Below, piece by piece: positions 43,458 to 51,908 of a stretch of DNA of 64,000 nt. The first letter of the stretch is position 1. Each line of letters opens with the position of its first letter. The stretch lies in NCBI RefSeq assembly GCF_000189275.1, contig NZ_AEVT01000117.1, positions 1 through 64,000 on the forward strand. The letters run 5' to 3'. A program made the translations under genes and the position numbers. The notes under the pieces were generated by a model. It saw nothing but the letters and a program-made list of their open reading frames with translations, had not been told where the DNA came from and did not search any database. This DNA is from Vibrio sinaloensis DSM 21326 (GTDB lineage Bacteria > Pseudomonadota > Gammaproteobacteria > Enterobacterales > Vibrionaceae).

Positions 43458-45818
43458 TTATTGAAAGGACAAAGTCCAGCTGTTAATCGTGCCCGTATCT
43501 TGTCGAGCACTATCGACCGCTTTTAGTACCCAGTTGCCTTGAGACTCAAAACCACCGAAATCGACTTGGTAGCTGGTTTTGATATCCTGCGCTGAGCCAC
43601 CAGCGTTATCATGCAGCACCACTTGACCTCCTGTAGGAGAAGTCAACGTGAGTTTAATATCGCCAATATAGCTGTGGCTGATGTCGACATCAATGCTGAC
43701 TATGCCTGAATCACCGGTACGTGAAACCTCAATATCACTGCTTGCGCCTACTGCACTATTATCTGGAATCGCAACAGCACGATCGCTACTGTAAGTTGCT
43801 GGAGTTTGACCACCTTGGTCGCTGCCATTATGGCTTGCCGTTAGCGTCGCGCCTGAGTACGCCGTGTAACCATCAATCAGTACTTGGTATGTTCCTGCTG
43901 AGGAAACGTCTAAAGTACAGCTCTCGTTATTGCCACCTTGCCATGATCGACAGTCATAAGTACGCGTCGTTGGGGCCCCCTCAAAGCGCACATACATATC
44001 AGCGTCGCCATCACCACCGGCAAGCGTAAAGCTCACTTGAGTTGCATCCGCTGGCACGTCAAAAGTAAACAGAGAAGCTGACTTTGAAGCACCGGATAGT
44101 GGCCCTTTTGCCACGCCATTTTCTAACACGTTATCATCTTGACCACCGTCCGGACCATTACAACCAGCATCGAGGTATGTCTTAGCCGCATCGGCATTGA
44201 CTAAACCATAACCGGTACGGTTGTCACGTCCTGCAACGTCAATGTCGGTTGCGCTGGCTGTCAAAGCTTTACGCACTTGCTGCGCGGTACAGGTTGGGTG
44301 GTAACTCCAAACAAGCCCAGCAACACCTGCAACATGCGGCGTCGCCATTGAAGTACCGTTGTAGTATTCGTAATCTTCGCCCGTCGTCGTGGATACTGTG
44401 ACTTGTTGGCCGATTTGACCCGCTAGCTCCAAACCGAACTCACGATCTACCGTGACGGACACTAAGCGATAACGGTCATAGTCATCCAGTACAAACGGAT
44501 TCTGTAGGCCTGGAAGATCTTGATTACTGTACACGATAGCGGCTTTTGCACCGGCGTTGTAACACGCTTTCACCGGGTCAATTTCAGGACGAACGCCTGT
44601 GCGTTGATTTTCAATTCGCTCCGTTAAACACACTTTGTCGCTCATGTCGCCACAGTTATAACGACCGGATGAGATATCACACGCAGCCAGTGCCCCGGTG
44701 ATAGTACCTGCGATAGGATCAGACACATAGCTGCCCGTAGTTTTACTCTTACGATTATGTGGCACGACACCACGAGCAAAATTGCTCACACCGCCAATAG
44801 TAATATCAGATAACACACCTTCACCGACTGTGACAGTCGACAGAACCGCAACACCCGGAGCTGCAATATCAACTTGGTCCGTCGCTTGAGAGAACGCCGC
44901 ATGATCACTATTGGTATCAACCGCAGCCACCGACATAACAGCATCGTAAGACGCTGGGTAGCTGTGCGCGGTATTACCTGAGTTACCTGCCGCCGCAATC
45001 AATAGCACACCTTGATCATACAGATCTTGCAATGCATTTTGTTCAGTGCGGCTCGATTGGCTACCCCCTAAGCTCATGTTGACGACGTCGGCGTTGTTGT
45101 CAGCACACGTTTGGATTGCCTTTACTAAGCTCGATGAGTAACCCCAACCAGATTCATTGAACACTTTAACAATGTGCAAATTCACATTTTGATTGGGCAT
45201 GACCCCTTTAACACCTTCAGTGTTGGCAATCGCCGCGATGGTACCCGCGACGTGTGTCCCGTGAGCATTGTTGTTGCCCGGAGAGCTCCAAGATCCGGTA
45301 CCGCTGTCATTGGTACCCGAGACTCGGTTACCACTCAAATCATTGTGGCTCAGATCGTAGCCCGAATCGATAATACAGACAGTGCGATTTCCGGCGTTGT
45401 CATCGCTAAGCAGTTGGGCATTTACGGCATTAAATCCCCAAGGAGTGGTCTCACTTAAAAGGTAACGCGGGGGATCCACTTCAACGTACTCAACTTGTGC
45501 GTTACTGCGCAGACTAGACAACTCGCTATCGTCGACCTCGACACTGTAGACGGTGTCAGAGCCAAGCTGCTCGACTTCTCGCGCTTGAACCGCATTCAGT
45601 ACACTTGTCCGTGCTTCGCTCGGTGTCATAAGGGCTTCGCCCGAGCGGGAGAATGGCACTGGCGCATCCTCTTTAAACTTAACAATGTACTTGGTTGGCA
45701 GATCTGCCTCGTTGAAGCCCATCAAAGGCGCTGCGTTTGCTACTGACGCGCCAGTTATCGCCACTGCGATGGTTGAGAGTGTAAATAACCCTCTGGTTTT
45801 ACTCGTTATGTTATGCAT
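43458..45818 (-). CDS. Secreted S8 subtilase with I9, PA, PPC and P domains
   Basis: 786 residues. Signal peptide ends near residue 29 (SVANA). I9 propeptide about 40-119. Catalytic Asp151 in CIIDSGYD, His186 in NAHGTHVAG, Ser490 in NGTSMATPHVAG. Between His and Ser about 150 residues contain a protease-associated-type insert (KACYNAGAKAAIVYSNQDLPG). After the catalytic domain come a PPC domain (about 565-665, DVPADATQVSFTLAGGDGDA) and a C-terminal proprotein-convertase P-like domain (about 675-786, IGDIKLTLTSPTGG). Cys pairs suggest disulfides. Probably an extracellular protease released by type II secretion; target unknown. Confidence 0.9.
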   Translation of the reverse strand: MHNITSKTRGLFTLSTIAVAITGASVANAAPLMGFNEADLPTKYIVKFKEDAPVPFSRSGEALMTPSEARTSVLNAVQAREVEQLGSDTVYSVEVDDSELSSLRSNAQVEYVEVDPPRYLLSETTPWGFNAVNAQLLSDDNAGNRTVCIIDSGYDLSHNDLSGNRVSGTNDSGTGSWSSPGNNNAHGTHVAGTIAAIANTEGVKGVMPNQNVNLHIVKVFNESGWGYSSSLVKAIQTCADNNADVVNMSLGGSQSSRTEQNALQDLYDQGVLLIAAAGNSGNTAHSYPASYDAVMSVAAVDTNSDHAAFSQATDQVDIAAPGVAVLSTVTVGEGVLSDITIGGVSNFARGVVPHNRKSKTTGSYVSDPIAGTITGALAACDISSGRYNCGDMSDKVCLTERIENQRTGVRPEIDPVKACYNAGAKAAIVYSNQDLPGLQNPFVLDDYDRYRLVSVTVDREFGLELAGQIGQQVTVSTTTGEDYEYYNGTSMATPHVAGVAGLVWSYHPTCTAQQVRKALTASATDIDVAGRDNRTGYGLVNADAAKTYLDAGCNGPDGGQDDNVLENGVAKGPLSGASKSASLFTFDVPADATQVSFTLAGGDGDADMYVRFEGAPTTRTYDCRSWQGGNNESCTLDVSSAGTYQVLIDGYTAYSGATLTASHNGSDQGGQTPATYSSDRAVAIPDNSAVGASSDIEVSRTGDSGIVSIDVDISHSYIGDIKLTLTSPTGGQVVLHDNAGGSAQDIKTSYQVDFGGFESQGNWVLKAVDSARQDTGTINSWTLSFQ

Positions 45819-45914
45819 CTGCTCGTTTCCTTATTGAGCTATTTTTATTCATTTATTTGCGACCTTCAGTCATTAGTCATGACAATGTGCAAACGCTCTA
45901 GCTATAAGCGATGT

Positions 45915-45939
45915 CTATAAAACAGCCAAAATTTTATAG
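45915..45939. promoter_or_regulatory. Inverted repeat upstream of the subtilase operon
   Basis: CTATAAAA and TTTTATAG, exact 8-base arms with a 9-base spacer. A candidate operator; the regulator is not known. Confidence 0.4.
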
Positions 45940-46108
45940 AGCAAAAACTCTGCAAATAGACTGAGAGTCACCAAATAAATCAAAAAAGTGAACACTCATT
46001 AGGAAAATTAAGCCTTATAAAGCAATTACTTAGTTAAAGCATAGTGACGAATTTGTTTATAACATCAGTCGAACCCTGCCCCATTGAGTGCAGCCTAAGT
46101 TGGGTAAG

Positions 46109-46128
46109 GATCGGTTACTTAACCGGTC
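46109..46128. repeat. 8-bp hairpin upstream of plsC
   Basis: GATCGGTT, loop ACTT, AACCGGTC (one G:T pair). No T-tract; role unknown. Confidence 0.4.
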
Positions 46129-46279
46129 GTGAAACGCCAGATCTTACTTTCTCATCATGAAAAGTGATTCACTCCGCTCACTGAACGAAAATATGTTGCA
46201 TTTTGGTTAAATAGAATTAAAACTCTAATTTTCATCAAAGTGGCTTTAACTTGATGTTTGGACACAATAAGGAGAGAAA

Positions 46280-47038
46280 ATGCTGGCTGTTGTTCGTTTG
46301 ATGTTGGCTGCGGTGTTCATTGTCTTCACCACCTTGTTTGCCTTTCTGTACTGCGTGTTTAGTCCTCGTAACCCCAAGCACGTCTACTTTTTCTGCCGAT
46401 GGTTTAATCTGCTGCATAAGATAGTTGGACTTAAACTCATCCAACGAGGGTTACATCATGCCCCTACTCCAAACAACAGTGTCTATATTTCTAATCACCA
46501 AAGCGTATTTGATTTTGTGACGGATCCCGGGATGCTCAGACCCAGAACCGTATCACTGGGTAAACGAGACCTGCTCATCGTGCCGTTCTTCGGCCTGCTG
46601 TATTGGATTACAGGCAACATTTTGATCAATCGAGAAGATAAGTCCAAAGCTCGCGATACTATCAAACAAGTGGCTGAAGCGATTCATCAACGTGATTTGT
46701 CGGTTTGGGTCTACCCTGAGGGTACCCGTAGCAATGGCCGAGGTTTGCTACCTTTTAAAACGGGCGCTTTCCGAATGGCGATTGAAGCAGGAGTGCCCAT
46801 TACTCCTATGTGTACCAGCACAACTCACAATAAAATAGGATTAAATCGACTTGATAACGGCGTAGTCATTACCGAAATGCTTGAACCCATCGATGTATCG
46901 CAATATAGCCTAAATGATGCGCGTGCACTGGCCGACCATTGTCACCAACTGATGGCCGCCAAGATTGCTCAACTCGATCAAGAAGTGGCACAAATCGAAC
47001 GAAAAAGTGGCTTAGAGCACAAACCCAACGCCACTTAA
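46280..47038 (+). CDS. plsC: 1-acyl-sn-glycerol-3-phosphate acyltransferase
   Basis: Makes phosphatidic acid by acylating position 2 of lysophosphatidate at the inner membrane. 252 residues with an N-terminal hydrophobic helix. NHX4D motif: NHQSVFD; second block ITGNILINREDKSKA; YPEGTRSNGRG block; then the PITPMCTS tail. AAGGAG directly precedes the ATG. A phospholipid enzyme with no functional tie to its neighbours; vibrios often carry more than one copy, so this may be a paralogue of the main PlsC. Confidence 0.93.
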   Translation: MLAVVRLMLAAVFIVFTTLFAFLYCVFSPRNPKHVYFFCRWFNLLHKIVGLKLIQRGLHHAPTPNNSVYISNHQSVFDFVTDPGMLRPRTVSLGKRDLLIVPFFGLLYWITGNILINREDKSKARDTIKQVAEAIHQRDLSVWVYPEGTRSNGRGLLPFKTGAFRMAIEAGVPITPMCTSTTHNKIGLNRLDNGVVITEMLEPIDVSQYSLNDARALADHCHQLMAAKIAQLDQEVAQIERKSGLEHKPNAT

Positions 47039-47073
47039 CCATCAACCTATTTTGTCGAGCCTACTATAGAGGC

Positions 47074-47937
47074 TTACCACGTCGCTTCTTTCATGTGTAC
47101 TTGAGCGCCAAGCTGCAAACTAAAATCGGAACCCAATTTTGGGTAGTGTTTGACCATAGCATCGATCAGCTCAGCGCTGTTGCTGCTGTGTTTTTTCGCC
47201 GCTTCAAAACGTTCAATCCAAGTTTGGGTATAACGAATATTGCTCGCATCAAGCTTGCCGTCTTTCATCATGTGACCAGGTACCACTAGGGTTGGTTTTA
47301 ATGCTTGCATCTCTTTGAGCTGAGTTAACCACGCATCCACTTCTTGCTGAGACTGGGTATCGGCCATCCACACATGCATACCTTGAACAATACCCACATT
47401 ACCGAGCAATGCCTTTTCACTCGGCACCCACAAATATGGGCGATGTGCTAACACGCCCTGAGCATCGCGAATCTCAATCACTTGATTGTCTATGGTTAAC
47501 TGGTTGGCGTGAATCGCCGTTGGAAGTTTCGGTTTTTCCGGCGCGTTCAACCCCATTTTTGGTCCCCAAAAGCTGACTTTCTTCGCCAGTTTTTCCGCGA
47601 TGGCTTCACGTACTGCTGGGGTGGTCACCACATTAGCTTCAGGGAATATTTCTAACAGCTGCGATGCACCAAAGTAGTAATCCGGATCAGCTTGGCTGAT
47701 AAAAATGGTTTTCAAAGGTTTACCCGCATCAAGCACTTTTGCCGCAATGCGCAGCGCGTCGGCTCGTGTGAACCCGGTATCAATCAGCATGGTTTCCGAC
47801 TCACCGATCACGAGCGTCGATGTCACATTAAAGCTGTGCTCATCGGCGTTATACACATCAAAGGTTAATTCTCCACTGGCGAACGCCGTCTGTGAACTAG
47901 CAAGTAATAACGCGAATGTTGTCATGGCTTTCATCAT
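47074..47937 (-). CDS. Metallo-beta-lactamase-fold protein lacking the HxHxDH motif
   Basis: 287 residues with a signal peptide (ends near ASS/AFA, residue 20). The fold is recognised by LVIGESETMLIDTGFTRADA, TLVVPGHMM and LGNVG. But where MBL enzymes have HxHxDH, this has SQADPDYYFG, and the bridging Asp in the FxGD segment is Asn/absent (LLGNVG); only the PGH histidine remains. It is therefore probably not a classic zinc hydrolase. Either a divergent family with a different metal site or a binding protein. Divergent from a LysR gene 111 bases away, which may control it. Confidence 0.8.
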   Translation of the reverse strand: MMKAMTTFALLLASSQTAFASGELTFDVYNADEHSFNVTSTLVIGESETMLIDTGFTRADALRIAAKVLDAGKPLKTIFISQADPDYYFGASQLLEIFPEANVVTTPAVREAIAEKLAKKVSFWGPKMGLNAPEKPKLPTAIHANQLTIDNQVIEIRDAQGVLAHRPYLWVPSEKALLGNVGIVQGMHVWMADTQSQQEVDAWLTQLKEMQALKPTLVVPGHMMKDGKLDASNIRYTQTWIERFEAAKKHSSNSAELIDAMVKHYPKLGSDFSLQLGAQVHMKEATW

Positions 47938-47993
47938 TTTTTCCTCAATTCGAACCTGTTTGCTTCAGTCGCTGCCATATTAGCCACTGGTTT

Positions 47994-48005
47994 TATTTCG
48001 AAATA
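47994..48005. promoter_or_regulatory. Palindrome between MBL-fold and LysR genes
   Basis: TATTTCGAAATA, a perfect 12-base palindrome in the shared control region, a plausible LysR operator. Confidence 0.4.
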
Positions 48006-48048
48006 GAGCCTATTCTTTGCATCATTATTTCTTAAATCGAACAAATGT

Positions 48049-48963
48049 ATGGATAAGCTGACCGCTGCAAAAGTACTGCTGGATGTAGCACAAACTGAGA
48101 GTTTTACAGCGACGGCGGAACGCCTAGACATGTCTCGCCCTATGGTCACCCGATATGTGGAGGCGGCCGAGAACTGGCTTGGATCGCGACTGCTGCAACG
48201 CACGACGCGGAAGGTGTCATTGACCAGTGCAGGCGAGCAGTTGTTGGACGAATTGCAAAGCTGGGTAGACCAAGCGCAGCAGATGGAAGAGAGCCTCATG
48301 CCCACAAAAGCGATAACAGGGTTTGTCCGGTTATCAGTGAGTATGTCGTTTGGTTTTTCCCAACTGATGCCCGCATTGGAGAAGTTTCGTCAGCGCTATC
48401 CGGCTATCAAAATAGACATTGATGCCCAAGATAGAGCTGTGGATATGGTGGCAGAAAGAATTGACCTTGCTATCCGCACCACCAATGACCCCAACCCTGC
48501 ATTGATTGGTCGACCATTTTCTGTCTGTTATTCAAAACTGGTCGCCTCTCCTGATTATTTGGCCCGCTCGCCTAGCATTACTCAGCCACAAGATCTTACC
48601 CATCACGCGTGTCTGGGTTACAAAAATTTTGGTCGCCATGTCTGGCAACTTCAGCAACAAAACCAGCATCAGGAAATAGAAGTGAATTGTGATATTACGG
48701 CAAATGAGGCAACCGTTTTGCTGCACGGCTCACTGGCGGGTTTAGGTATCTCAATGCAACCTGACTATCTGGCCGATGAGTGGATCAAGCGGGGGAAACT
48801 TGTCTGGTTACTGCCAGAGTGGCAATTGATGACGCTACAGATGTACTTACTCTACCCCTCTCGTAAACACCTATCTCCACCAGTAAGAGCGATGATTGAT
48901 TTTCTGCTCGATTACTTCGCGGATCAAACCCACACCAATCAACCAAACGCTAAACGAGAGTGA
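48049..48963 (+). CDS. LysR-type regulator (next to MBL-fold gene)
   Basis: 304 residues. DNA-binding domain VLLDVAQTESFTATAERLDM, SRPMVTRYVEAAENWLGSRL at the N-terminus, effector domain after about residue 90. Divergent from the MBL-fold gene; it may activate it. The C-terminal part is of the CrgA/GcvA-like type (DLAIRTTNDPNPALIG). Effector unknown. Confidence 0.9.
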   Translation: MDKLTAAKVLLDVAQTESFTATAERLDMSRPMVTRYVEAAENWLGSRLLQRTTRKVSLTSAGEQLLDELQSWVDQAQQMEESLMPTKAITGFVRLSVSMSFGFSQLMPALEKFRQRYPAIKIDIDAQDRAVDMVAERIDLAIRTTNDPNPALIGRPFSVCYSKLVASPDYLARSPSITQPQDLTHHACLGYKNFGRHVWQLQQQNQHQEIEVNCDITANEATVLLHGSLAGLGISMQPDYLADEWIKRGKLVWLLPEWQLMTLQMYLLYPSRKHLSPPVRAMIDFLLDYFADQTHTNQPNAKRE

Positions 48964-49083
48964 TTACAACAGGCATTGTTTGTCGTTAAGGACAAAATAA
49001 TTCCGCGCGATTCGTGCCCCGCCCCATATCTTTTGTTGATTGCTCTCGCTATGCTGACAAGGTGTTTATAACTGGAAAAATCA

Positions 49084-50358
49084 ATGGATATTTTCATACT
49101 GGTGGGGCTTATCACCCTTAACGGCATTTTTGCTATGTCAGAACTTGCGCTCGTCACCGCAAAGTCGAGCCGGCTAAAAAACCTCGCCCAAACCCAGCCC
49201 TCAGCGCAACTCGCGTTAGAGCTAAAAAACAACCCAACTCGCTTCCTTTCGACCATACAAATTGGTATCACTGCTATCGGTATCTTGAGTGGTATTTTTG
49301 GTGAAGCGACCCTGTCTGCTCCATTTGCCTTATGGCTTAGCGCTCAAGGCTTAGAGGCCGACATCGCATCCATCGTAGCGACCACCAGCGTGGTGATCTT
49401 GATTACCTATTTCGCCATCGTCGTCGGTGAATTAGTACCAAAACGCTTTGCGCAGCGGAACGCGGAACGCATTGCTATTATCGTCGCGTATCCGATTCAT
49501 TGGCTGGCAATCATGACAACGCCTTTCGTTGTGTTACTTAGCGCTTCGACCGATGCGTTACTGAAACTGTTTAGGCAACACGGCGATGACAACGATCAAG
49601 TCACCGAAGAAGATATTTTTGCTGTGGTGACGGAAGGGTCTCAATCCGGTGCGATTGAACCCCAAGAACAACAAATGATTCGTAACTTGCTGCATTTGAA
49701 CGATCGCTTGGCCACATCATTGATGACTCCGCGATGCGATATTGAGTACCTCGACATCACTCAGCCGATTGAGCAAGTCTTAAAGCGTATTCGTGTTACT
49801 CAACACTCTGTCTGGCCTATCGTCCATGGCAGCCTAGACAAAATTATCGGTACTGTCTCTTCCAAAGTATTGCTAGACCAATATGAAGAGCTCACTATCG
49901 CCACATTAGTACGTCAGGCGCGGCGTCCTCGATACATGCCAGAGTCAATGAAAGGTCTGCCGCTACTCAACGAGATGCAAAAAACCAACTGTGAGATGGC
50001 ATTTATCGTCGATGAATATGGAGACGTACAAGGTTTGGTCACCCACTATGACGTCTTAGAGTCTATCGCCGGCGAGCTGGGGATGGCACCACAACATATT
50101 TGGGCAAAACAGCAAACAGATAACAGCTGGCTGATGGATGCAATGATCCCACTGAATGAGCTAAAGCATCGTATCGATATTGGCCAGTTGGATGGTGAGG
50201 AAAGTGAAGGTTTTCAGACCTTAAATGGCTTTTTAACTTGGAAATTAGGTCGCGTTCCAGAGATAGGTGAGGTGCTCCAGCAAGACCAGTGGCACTTTGA
50301 AATTCTGGCCGTAAGCCACAATCGAGTTCTGCAAGTTCGCTGCTACCAAAAGACCTAG
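49084..50358 (+). CDS. CNNM/CorC (HlyC) family membrane protein
   Basis: 424 residues. DUF21 membrane domain (four hydrophobic segments, about 1-140, with FAMSELALVTAKSSRLKNLA), two CBS domains (about 210-340, LMTPRCDIEYLD and MAFIVDEYGDVQGLVTHYDVLE), then the small CorC_HlyC domain (VPEIGEVLQQDQWHFEI). Such proteins are linked to Mg2+/Co2+ export or homeostasis; 'hemolysin' is an old name. No neighbour supports a specific ion. Terminator follows 3 bases after the stop. Confidence 0.9.
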   Translation: MDIFILVGLITLNGIFAMSELALVTAKSSRLKNLAQTQPSAQLALELKNNPTRFLSTIQIGITAIGILSGIFGEATLSAPFALWLSAQGLEADIASIVATTSVVILITYFAIVVGELVPKRFAQRNAERIAIIVAYPIHWLAIMTTPFVVLLSASTDALLKLFRQHGDDNDQVTEEDIFAVVTEGSQSGAIEPQEQQMIRNLLHLNDRLATSLMTPRCDIEYLDITQPIEQVLKRIRVTQHSVWPIVHGSLDKIIGTVSSKVLLDQYEELTIATLVRQARRPRYMPESMKGLPLLNEMQKTNCEMAFIVDEYGDVQGLVTHYDVLESIAGELGMAPQHIWAKQQTDNSWLMDAMIPLNELKHRIDIGQLDGEESEGFQTLNGFLTWKLGRVPEIGEVLQQDQWHFEILAVSHNRVLQVRCYQKT

Positions 50359-50362
50359 TACA

Positions 50363-50391
50363 AAGCCCTAACCTATTACAGGTTAGGGCTT
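50363..50391. terminator. Bidirectional terminator CorC-family / metY
   Basis: AAGCCCTAACCT, loop ATTAC, AGGTTAGGGCTT, then TGTTT on the plus strand. It lies between convergent genes. Confidence 0.8.
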
Positions 50392-50396
50392 GTTTA

Positions 50397-51665
50397 TTAT
50401 GCGTTTAACGCCTGCTCTAAATCCGCCAAAATGTCATCGATATGCTCAATGCCAACAGAAAGGCGAATCATTTCAGGTGAGACACCCGCCTGCTTTTGCT
50501 CCGCTTCATCAAGCTGTCTGTGTGTCGTAGAAGCAGGATGGCAGGCAAGTGATTTTGCGTCACCAATGTTGACCAATCGCTTGAAGATTTGCAGCGCATC
50601 GTAGAAACGCACCCCTGCTTCATAGCCATTTTTGAGACCAAACGACAAAATCGCCGACGGTTTACCGCGCATGTACTTCTCTGCCAATGGGTAATGTTCC
50701 GAGTCCGGTAATCCGGCATAGCTAACCCAACTAACTTTATCGTGCTGGCTGAGGTACTGAGCAACTTTGAGCGCATTTTCTGTATGTCGCTCCATACGCA
50801 ACGGCAGGGTTTCGAGACCTTGCATTAACATAAATGCGTTCATTGGAGACAGCGCTGCACCGGTATTACGCAGAGGCACAGTACGAGCACGGCCGATAAA
50901 CGCGGCTTCGCCAAAGGCTTCAGTGTAGACCACACCGTGGTATGACGGCTCAGGTTGATTGAGAACTGGAAAACGGTCTTTGTGTTGTACCCACGGGAAC
51001 TTACCTGAGTCGATAATGATGCCGCCCAACGTTGTGCCATGCCCACCCACATACTTGGTTAAGGAATGCACCACAATGTCAGCACCAAACTCAATCGGTT
51101 TACACAAAGCTGGAGTCGCAACGGTGTTATCGACGATGACAGGTACCCCTTTAGCATGCGCCAACTGTGCTACCCGCTCTAGGTCGATAATGTTGCCCGC
51201 AGGGTTACCAATGCTCTCACAGTAAACCGCTTTGGTGTTATCGTCGATAAGTTCTGCCAAACTCTCCGGGCTGTCATCTTTTGCGAACTTCACCTCAATA
51301 CCTTGATTCGGCAGCATGTGCGCGAACAAGGTATAGGTGCCGCCATAAAGTTGTGGTGTAGAAACAATATTATCGCCCGCTTGAGCCAAAGTTAAAATCG
51401 CGTAGTTAATCGCCGCGCTACCCGCACTCACCACCAGACCTGCAATGCCCCCTTCTAAGGCTGCCATACGCTTTTCCAACACATCGTTGGTTGGGTTCAT
51501 AATGCGAGTGTAAATGTTACCAGGGACTTCTAAGTTGAACAGATCAGCGCCATGTTGGGCATTTTCAAACTCGTAAGCCACGGTCTGATAGATAGGTGTC
51601 GCGACAGATTTGGTGGTGGGATCGGTCTCGTAGCCGAAATGGATCGATAACGTTTCATCTTTCAT
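50397..51665 (-). CDS. metY: O-acetylhomoserine sulfhydrylase MetY
   Basis: PLP enzyme that makes homocysteine from O-acetylhomoserine and sulfide (or methionine from methanethiol). 422 residues, the typical length. TPIYQTVAYEFEN and GNIYTRIMNPTNDVLEKRMA, GGTYTLFAHMLP, PLP lysine in HSLTKYVGGHG, and a C-terminal CHPASTTHRQL block. Adjacent genes give no pathway context. AGGAAAG precedes the ATG. Confidence 0.93.
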   Translation of the reverse strand: MKDETLSIHFGYETDPTTKSVATPIYQTVAYEFENAQHGADLFNLEVPGNIYTRIMNPTNDVLEKRMAALEGGIAGLVVSAGSAAINYAILTLAQAGDNIVSTPQLYGGTYTLFAHMLPNQGIEVKFAKDDSPESLAELIDDNTKAVYCESIGNPAGNIIDLERVAQLAHAKGVPVIVDNTVATPALCKPIEFGADIVVHSLTKYVGGHGTTLGGIIIDSGKFPWVQHKDRFPVLNQPEPSYHGVVYTEAFGEAAFIGRARTVPLRNTGAALSPMNAFMLMQGLETLPLRMERHTENALKVAQYLSQHDKVSWVSYAGLPDSEHYPLAEKYMRGKPSAILSFGLKNGYEAGVRFYDALQIFKRLVNIGDAKSLACHPASTTHRQLDEAEQKQAGVSPEMIRLSVGIEHIDDILADLEQALNA

Positions 51666-51908
51666 GCGCTTTCCTTGCTTAAATTAATTGAACACAATTC
51701 ATCCAATAAACCCCATTCACGGCCAAGCTGCTGATTATTTGCGCAAATATGTGGGATAACTCACAGACAATCTTAAGCTCAGTTTGCGGACAAGATCCCA
51801 ATTCATCTCATCCAACGACAGATAGGTTACAGCGCGACTCGCGTCACTTTAAACTTAGAGTAATCCAAATAACATTCTGTTGATTTTAATAAACAAATTG
51901 TTTTGAAC

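Larger units (their letters stand above)
45819..46279. other. Gene-free stretch between subtilase and plsC
   Basis: 461 bases. It holds the control region of both divergent genes: an inverted repeat CTATAAAA-n9-TTTTATAG (45915-45939) about 100 bases before the protease start, and a hairpin with GGTT-acTT-AACC core (46109-46128). No small gene or RNA gene was recognised. Confidence 0.5.

Noticed and set aside
47039..47073. Possible terminator between plsC and the MBL-fold gene
   Set aside because: Only a weak five-base stem GAGCC/GGCTT; not convincing.
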